A stretch of DNA of 64,000 nucleotides, taken from positions 3,782,001 through 3,846,000 of the forward strand of contig NZ_CP081964.1 in assembly GCF_019844075.1 (NCBI RefSeq), in the 5' to 3' direction. Below, one piece after another: positions 59,778-64,000 of the stretch. The translations under genes and the position numbers were made by a program. The notes beneath the pieces were generated by a model that searched no databases, was not told the DNA's origin, and was given only the letters and a program-made list of their open reading frames with translations. The first letter of the stretch is position 1, and each line of letters opens with the position of its first letter. The stretch is from Curtobacterium sp. TC1. GTDB taxonomy: Bacteria > Actinomycetota > Actinomycetes > Actinomycetales > Microbacteriaceae.

Positions 59778-60566
59778 TCAGTCGGCGACGACGAGCTCCA
59801 CGCCGGCGCTGGCGAGGTCGGCTGCGAAGGCCGGCGGGACGGGCTGGTCGGTGACCAGGACGTCGATGCGGTCCAGCGGGCAGATCCTGGCGAAGGTCGA
59901 CCGCTCGATCTTGGTCGAGTCGGCGACCACGATGACCCGTCGCCCGACCGACGCGAAGTGCCGGCTGACCTCGGCCTCGCCCTCGTGCATGGTCGTAGCG
60001 CCGTACTGCCCGGTCAGGCCGTCCACCCCGAGGACCACGAGGTCGAGTGCGAACTCGTCGAGGGCGTCCCGGACGAGCGGTCCGACGAGCTCGTACGACT
60101 GCCGCCGCGCCACCCCGCCCGTGACCACGATCTTGACGTTTGCGCGGACGGACAGCTCGTAGCCGACGTTGAGCGCGTTCGTCACGATGGTGATCCCGAA
60201 CTCGCCATCGGCCCGGATGAACCGCTCGCTCTTGCCGAGTTCACGCGCGACCTCGGTCGTGGTGGTGCCGCCGTTGAGCCCGACGGTCTCGCCGGGCTGC
60301 ACCAGTCGTGCGGCGGCGCGCGCGATGGCGGTCTTCGCCTCGGCCTGGCGCACGATCTTGTACTGCAGCGGCAGTTCGTAGCCGGCCCCGAGCGCCGCTG
60401 CTCCCCCGTGCGTGCGCGTCACGAGCCGCTGGTCGGCGAGCGTCGTGAGGTCCCGTCGGGCCGTCGCCGCCGAGATCCCCAGCAGCTCCCCGATCTCGGC
60501 GATCGACACGTTGCCGCGCTCGCTCACCAGTTCGAGCAGGGCGTTCAGCCGCTGTTGGGGGGTCAT
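59778..60566 (-). CDS. DeoR-family transcription regulator of sugar catabolism
   Basis: 262-aa regulator. N-terminal HTH_DeoR: TPQQRLNALLELVSERGNVS and LGISAATARRDLTTLADQRLVTRTHGGA; C-terminal sensor (ribose-phosphate-isomerase-like) with VGLNGGTTTTEVARELGK and VVVADSTKIERSTFARICPLDRID. It lies between the transporter operon and the divergent amino-sugar operon, so it probably represses both and is released by a sugar phosphate. ATG 60566 follows TAGGAT by 7 nt; the upstream ATG (60575) would overlap the -10. Confidence 0.88.
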   Translation of the reverse strand: MTPQQRLNALLELVSERGNVSIAEIGELLGISAATARRDLTTLADQRLVTRTHGGAAALGAGYELPLQYKIVRQAEAKTAIARAAARLVQPGETVGLNGGTTTTEVARELGKSERFIRADGEFGITIVTNALNVGYELSVRANVKIVVTGGVARRQSYELVGPLVRDALDEFALDLVVLGVDGLTGQYGATTMHEGEAEVSRHFASVGRRVIVVADSTKIERSTFARICPLDRIDVLVTDQPVPPAFAADLASAGVELVVAD

Positions 60567-60698
60567 GACGGCCATCCTACGGTGCCGTTGCGACCGCTCG
60601 GTGATCGGAAATGACGCTTTGGTCTTCCATCGCGCACGATCGCTCGCTACGCTTCCTGATCATCGATCACCCGGATCGAACCGGACCGGAAGGCTCCC
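60567..60698. promoter_or_regulatory. divergent promoter region of deoR and the amino-sugar operon
   Basis: TAGGAT (minus, 60574-60579) serves deoR; TACGCT (plus, 60649-60654) gives a leader of about 38 nt for the SIS gene, which has GGAAGG 5 nt before its ATG. The partly symmetric TGATCATCGATCA (60658-60670) and GTGATCGGAAATGAC blocks may be operators shared with the transporter promoter. Confidence 0.5.
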
Positions 60699-61577
60699 AT
60701 GACCGACACCTTCGTGAGCGCCGAACTGGCCTCCCAGCCGGAGACCTGGCGCGCTGCCGCAGCACTCCTGCCGACCTTCTCGGACGCACTCCCCCAGCCC
60801 GGCGAACGCGTCGCGGTGATCGGCTGCGGCACGAGCTGGTTCATCGCGATGAGCTACGCCGTCGCCCGTGAACAGGCCGGCCTCGGGGTCACCGACGCCT
60901 TCGCCGGCTCCGAGTACCCCGCATCGCGCGAGTACGACCGCGTGCTCACCATCAGCCGCTCGGGCACCACGACCGAGATCGTCGACCTGCTGCAGGCCCT
61001 GCCGTCGCAGCGCACCGTCCTGATCACGGCCGTCGCGGACAGCCCCGCCGCAGCCGTCGCCGACGACGTGGTCGCACTGCCCTTCGCCGACGAGCGCTCC
61101 GTCGTGCAGACCCGGTTCGCCACCACGGCGCTCGCCCTGCTGCGCGCGTCGATCGGCGACGACGTCGACGCCCTCGCCACCCAGGCCGAGACCGCCCTGA
61201 CGGTGCCGATCGACGACCTGCTCGACGCCGAGCAGGTCTCCTTCGTGGGCCGTGGTGCCGCCGTCGGTCTGACGTTCGAGGCCGCGCTCAAGACGCGGGA
61301 GGCCGCACAGTTCTGGGCCGAGTCCTACCCGGCGATGGACTACCGGCACGGGCCGATCGCCATCGCGCAGCCCGGCCGGCTCGTCTGGTCGCTCGGCGCC
61401 GCGCCGCAGGGGCTCTCCGACGAGGTCGCCGCCACCGGTGCGCGCTTCGTGCAGCACGACCTCGACCCCATCGCCGGGCTCGTCGTCGTGCACCGGTTCG
61501 CCGTCGCCCTGGCCGAGGGTCGCGGGCTGGACCCGGACAACCCCCGTTCCCTGACGCGGTCGGTCATCCTCACCTGA
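60699..61577 (+). CDS. SIS-domain sugar isomerase/deaminase (AgaS-like)
   Basis: 292-aa protein of two SIS domains: VAVIGCGTSWFIAMSYAVA, TISRSGTTTEIVDLLQAL in the first, and VSFVGRGAAVGLTFEAALKTREAAQFWAESYPAMDYRHGP in the second, the SIS and isomerase end typical of GlmS/AgaS. No glutaminase domain, so a deaminase/isomerase of amino-sugar phosphates (galactosamine- or glucosamine-6-phosphate) rather than GlmS. Good SD. First gene of an operon of four genes. Confidence 0.88.
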   Translation: MTDTFVSAELASQPETWRAAAALLPTFSDALPQPGERVAVIGCGTSWFIAMSYAVAREQAGLGVTDAFAGSEYPASREYDRVLTISRSGTTTEIVDLLQALPSQRTVLITAVADSPAAAVADDVVALPFADERSVVQTRFATTALALLRASIGDDVDALATQAETALTVPIDDLLDAEQVSFVGRGAAVGLTFEAALKTREAAQFWAESYPAMDYRHGPIAIAQPGRLVWSLGAAPQGLSDEVAATGARFVQHDLDPIAGLVVVHRFAVALAEGRGLDPDNPRSLTRSVILT

Positions 61578-62482
61578 TGGCGGGCGCAGGCGCGGTGCTC
61601 GGGGTCGACGTCGGCGGCACGGGCACCAAGGCTCGGCTGACCGACACCGACGGACTCGTCCTGGACGAGACCCGGGTCCCGACGCCGCGCGACGACCCGT
61701 CGGCGGACCGACTGGCCGTCGCCGTCGCCGACCTGGCTGCCCGGGCGCTCGACCGCGGTCGTCTCGACGCCGTCGGGCTCGTCACGCCGGGTGTCGTCGA
61801 CGAGGCCGCCGGCACCGTCGTCCTCGCGGTGAACCTCGGATGGCAGGACGTGCCGATCCGTGGCCTCGTGCAGGCCGAGCTCGTCCGCCGCGGCATCGAC
61901 GTCCCGCTCGCCTTCGGCCACGACGTCCGCGCCGGCGCCCTCGCCGAGACCCACACCGGCGACACGGCGCTGTCCCACGGATCGGTCGCCTTCGTGCCCG
62001 TCGGCACCGGGCTGGCCAGTGCGCTGGTCGTCGACGGCCAGGTGGTGTCCGGGGGCGGATGGGCGGGGGAGATCGGCCAGGTGCTGATCCCGTCCGGACC
62101 GCACGCGGGGCTCCGGGTCGAGGAGATCGCGTCGGCCGGGGGAGTCGCACGCCGCTCCGGCTCCGCGTCGGCGCACGCAGCCATGCTCCGGGTTCGCGAC
62201 GGCGACCCCGTGGCGACCGCCGTCTGGGACGACTGCGTCGCCGTCCTCGCTGACGCGCTCGCGTGGACGACCGCGGTCGCCGGGTGCCACACCGTCATCG
62301 TCGGCGGGGGACTCGCCGAGTCCGGCCCGCTGCTGTTCGGGCCGCTGCGCACGGCGGTGGCCGAACGGCTCGTCGGGGTCCGCGCTCCGGAGGTCCGGCC
62401 TGCCGCCCACGGCGACGCTGCCGGAGCCATCGGCGCGGGCCTGCTCGCTCGGCGGCTGCTCGAGAGCGGAGTCCTGCTGTGA
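61577..62482 (+). CDS. ROK-family sugar kinase lacking the zinc motif
   Basis: 301-aa kinase. ATP-phosphate loop LGVDVGGTGTKARLTD; catalytic aspartate in LAFGHDVRAGALAE (usual ENDANAAA); the zinc box CxCGxxGCxE of ROK proteins is missing, replaced by PSGPHAGLRVEEIASAGG. It resembles actinobacterial N-acetylglucosamine-kinase-like ROKs. Its start codon overlaps the preceding stop by one base (TGATG). Confidence 0.85.
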   Translation: MAGAGAVLGVDVGGTGTKARLTDTDGLVLDETRVPTPRDDPSADRLAVAVADLAARALDRGRLDAVGLVTPGVVDEAAGTVVLAVNLGWQDVPIRGLVQAELVRRGIDVPLAFGHDVRAGALAETHTGDTALSHGSVAFVPVGTGLASALVVDGQVVSGGGWAGEIGQVLIPSGPHAGLRVEEIASAGGVARRSGSASAHAAMLRVRDGDPVATAVWDDCVAVLADALAWTTAVAGCHTVIVGGGLAESGPLLFGPLRTAVAERLVGVRAPEVRPAAHGDAAGAIGAGLLARRLLESGVLL

Positions 62483-63600
62483 CCACGCTCGTCCGCGCGC
62501 CGCGCATCGTGACCGCTGCCCACGACCTGCACCACGGCTGGATCCTCCTCGGCGACGACGCCACCGTGCTCGCGGTCGGTGTCGGCACACCGCCGCGCGC
62601 AGGCACTGCGGTCACCGTCGAGGGCACCGTCGTGCCGGGCTTCGTCGACCTGCACGCCCACGGCGCCCTCGGCCACGACTTCGCGACCTGTTCCACGGAG
62701 GATGCCCGGGCAGCGGCGGCACACCACCGGTCGCGGGGGACCACGACCCTCGTCGCCTCGATCGCCACCGGACGCCCCGACGACACCGTCGCAGCGCTCA
62801 CGCGCCTTCGACCGCTCACCTCGGACGGCACGCTGGCGGGCCTGCACCTCGAAGGGCCGTGGTTGTCCCCGGCCCGCCGCGGAGCCCATCGGATGGACCT
62901 GCTCCACGCCCCGGACCCCCTCGAGGTCGAGGCGTACCTGGCGGCCGCCGACGGCGCGCTGCGGATCGTCACGCTCGCACCCGAGCTCCCCGGCGCCCTC
63001 GACACCGTGGCGCGGTTCGTCGCCGCCGGGGTCGTCGTGGCGATCGGGCACACCGACGCCACCGCCGAGCAGACCCGCCGCGCGATCGACGCCGGTGCCT
63101 CGGTCGTCACTCACCTGTTCAACGGCATGCCACCGCTGCACCACCGCACGCCGGGGCCGGTCGGGGTCGCCCTGACCGACGACCGGGTCCTGCTCGAGTG
63201 CATCGTCGACGGACACCACCTCGACCCGACCACGATCGAGCTCGTCCAGCGGAGCGCACCGGACCGCCTGGTCCTCGTGTCCGACGCGATGTCGGCGACG
63301 GGCTGCCCCGACGGCGACCACACCATCGCCGGGTCCGCAGTCTCGGTCCGCGGCGGTGTCGCGATGCTCGCCGACGGGTCGTCGTTGGCGGGCAGCACGA
63401 TCACCGTCGCCGACGCGGTCCGCCGGCTGCTGACGAGCGGGGTCGCGGTACCCGAGGTCGTCGCCGCCTCTGCCACCCGCGCGGCTCGGCTGCTCGGTCG
63501 ACCGGCGCCGCTCACCGTCGGCGCGCCCGCCGACCTCCTCGTCCTCGACCCCGACACCGGTTCGGTGCGGAGCCCCCTGACACCGGCGGTGGTCGCGTGA
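62479..63600 (+). CDS. nagA: N-acetylglucosamine-6-phosphate deacetylase
   Basis: 373-aa amidohydrolase. GFVDLHAHGALGHDF gives the metal-binding HxH region, LHLEGPWLSP the glutamate, VAIGHTDATAEQT and THLFNGMPPLHHRTPG the further ligands, and LVSDAMSATGCPDG the catalytic aspartate. It removes acetate from N-acetyl-amino-sugar 6-phosphates; GTG overlaps the ROK kinase stop (GTGA) and the PfkB start follows in the same way. Glc- versus Gal-specificity is not readable. Confidence 0.93.
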   Translation: MTTLVRAPRIVTAAHDLHHGWILLGDDATVLAVGVGTPPRAGTAVTVEGTVVPGFVDLHAHGALGHDFATCSTEDARAAAAHHRSRGTTTLVASIATGRPDDTVAALTRLRPLTSDGTLAGLHLEGPWLSPARRGAHRMDLLHAPDPLEVEAYLAAADGALRIVTLAPELPGALDTVARFVAAGVVVAIGHTDATAEQTRRAIDAGASVVTHLFNGMPPLHHRTPGPVGVALTDDRVLLECIVDGHHLDPTTIELVQRSAPDRLVLVSDAMSATGCPDGDHTIAGSAVSVRGGVAMLADGSSLAGSTITVADAVRRLLTSGVAVPEVVAASATRAARLLGRPAPLTVGAPADLLVLDPDTGSVRSPLTPAVVA

Positions 63601-64000
63601 TCGTCGTCGTCACGCCGAACCCCGCCGTCGACGTCACGTACCGGGTCGCCGAACAGCGCATCGGCGAGACCCAGCGGGTGCTCGACGTCGCGCGGCACCC
63701 GGGTGGCAAGGGCCTGAACGTCGGCCGGGTCCTGGCGGCGACCGGTGTCGCGACGCACGCGGTCCTGCCCCTCGGGGAGACGCCCGGCCGCTGGATCTCG
63801 ACCGCGCTCGACCGCCTGGGCCTCGACCACACCGACGTCGTGGTGTCCGGTACGACCCGCACGACGGTCACCGTGGTCGACGACATCGCCCACCCGACGA
63901 TGTTCGGTGAGCCCGGCCCGGTGCTCACGGCCGTCGAGTGGGACGCCGTCGCCACGGCGGTCGGCGGACTGCTCGCCGACGCCGACACCACCGCCCTCGT
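63597..64000 (+). CDS. PfkB-family phosphofructokinase-like kinase, 3' end missing
   Basis: N-terminal 134 residues of a 1-phosphofructokinase/tagatose-6-phosphate kinase (FruK/LacC type), running off the window. IVVVTPNPAVDVTYRV and RHPGGKGLNVGRVLAATG are the family start, followed by GRWISTALDRLGLDH. GTG 63597 overlaps the nagA stop (GTGA). In an operon with NagA and an AgaS-like protein, a tagatose-6-phosphate kinase step (N-acetylgalactosamine route) is a good guess. Confidence 0.9.
   Translation, partial: MIVVVTPNPAVDVTYRVAEQRIGETQRVLDVARHPGGKGLNVGRVLAATGVATHAVLPLGETPGRWISTALDRLGLDHTDVVVSGTTRTTVTVVDDIAHPTMFGEPGPVLTAVEWDAVATAVGGLLADADTTAL

Noticed and set aside
1..64000. Phage, transposon or integrative element
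   Set aside because: No integrase, transposase, capsid or att-like repeat was recognised; the Abi cassette is the only sign of insertion.

Overview
The window is high-GC DNA (roughly 70 percent or more by eye) with dense, short-spaced genes, many GTG starts, four-base ATGA/GTGA junctions inside operons, and many -10-like hexamers ending 6-7 nt before a start codon (leaderless mRNAs). The actinobacterial LexA box and protein types such as Lhr-Nei2, an AdaA-AlkA fusion and a complete KdpFABCDE point to Actinomycetota. A plant- or soil-associated Microbacteriaceae member, Curtobacterium-like, is my best guess; the genus is inferred and was not checked. No rRNA, tRNA, CRISPR array, transposase or integrase was seen.

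Layout. 1-4411: 3' part of the helicase gene lhr overlapping a Nei-type glycosylase. 4461-7710: divergent lysine-efflux pair (LysG/ArgP-type regulator, LysE) and an APC permease. 7844-10314: HAD phosphatase behind a 50-bp tandem repeat, an alpha/beta hydrolase, a RelBE-type pair. 10343-13924: alkylation repair (adaA-alkA and ogt, coupled), a MOSC protein, a DJ-1/PfpI protein. 14040-17023: folate operon folE-folP followed by a RibD-type reductase and a HAD phosphatase. 17172-22382: purine permease, an SOS-controlled small gene, an ArsR/MFS pair and two small enzymes. 22418-27923: GH65 enzyme with beta-phosphoglucomutase, a membrane-anchored hydrolase, and a ribulose-monophosphate pair hxlA/hxlB. 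28035-37710: a LuxR-type regulator and the potassium operon kdpFABC and kdpDE. 37772-43613: regulators and small metabolic enzymes. 43648-49339: GH92 mannosidase, Ser/Thr kinase, PAP2 phosphatase. 49488-52415: an SdpCAB-type peptide toxin operon. 52442-54382: a family A DNA polymerase and a small protein. 54417-64000: sugar ABC transporter with Gfo oxidoreductase, a DeoR regulator, and a divergent amino-sugar operon (AgaS-like SIS, ROK kinase, NagA, PfkB kinase cut by the window end).

Two conflict systems stand out. First, kdpC and kdpD are separated by an opposite-strand cassette: a strong promoter, a compact structured RNA of about 95 nt with an intrinsic terminator, and an Abi_2 (AbiD/AbiF-like) protein with a HEPN-type RNCCAH motif. 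This is the layout of an RNA-protein toxin-antitoxin or abortive-infection unit. Second, sdpC-sdpA-sdpB homologues form a tight operon; the SdpC-like precursor keeps the two cysteines spaced by six and the hydrophobic C-terminal segment of the Bacillus SDP toxin. A membrane protein coupled to sdpB is a candidate immunity gene, since no SdpI homologue is visible.

Regulatory and repeat features include a perfect LexA box before an 87-aa gene, a dispersed CCGGGAGGCCCGG element, several long perfect stem-loops, and a tandem 50-bp repeat whose units each encode a 17-residue reading frame overlapping the next start.
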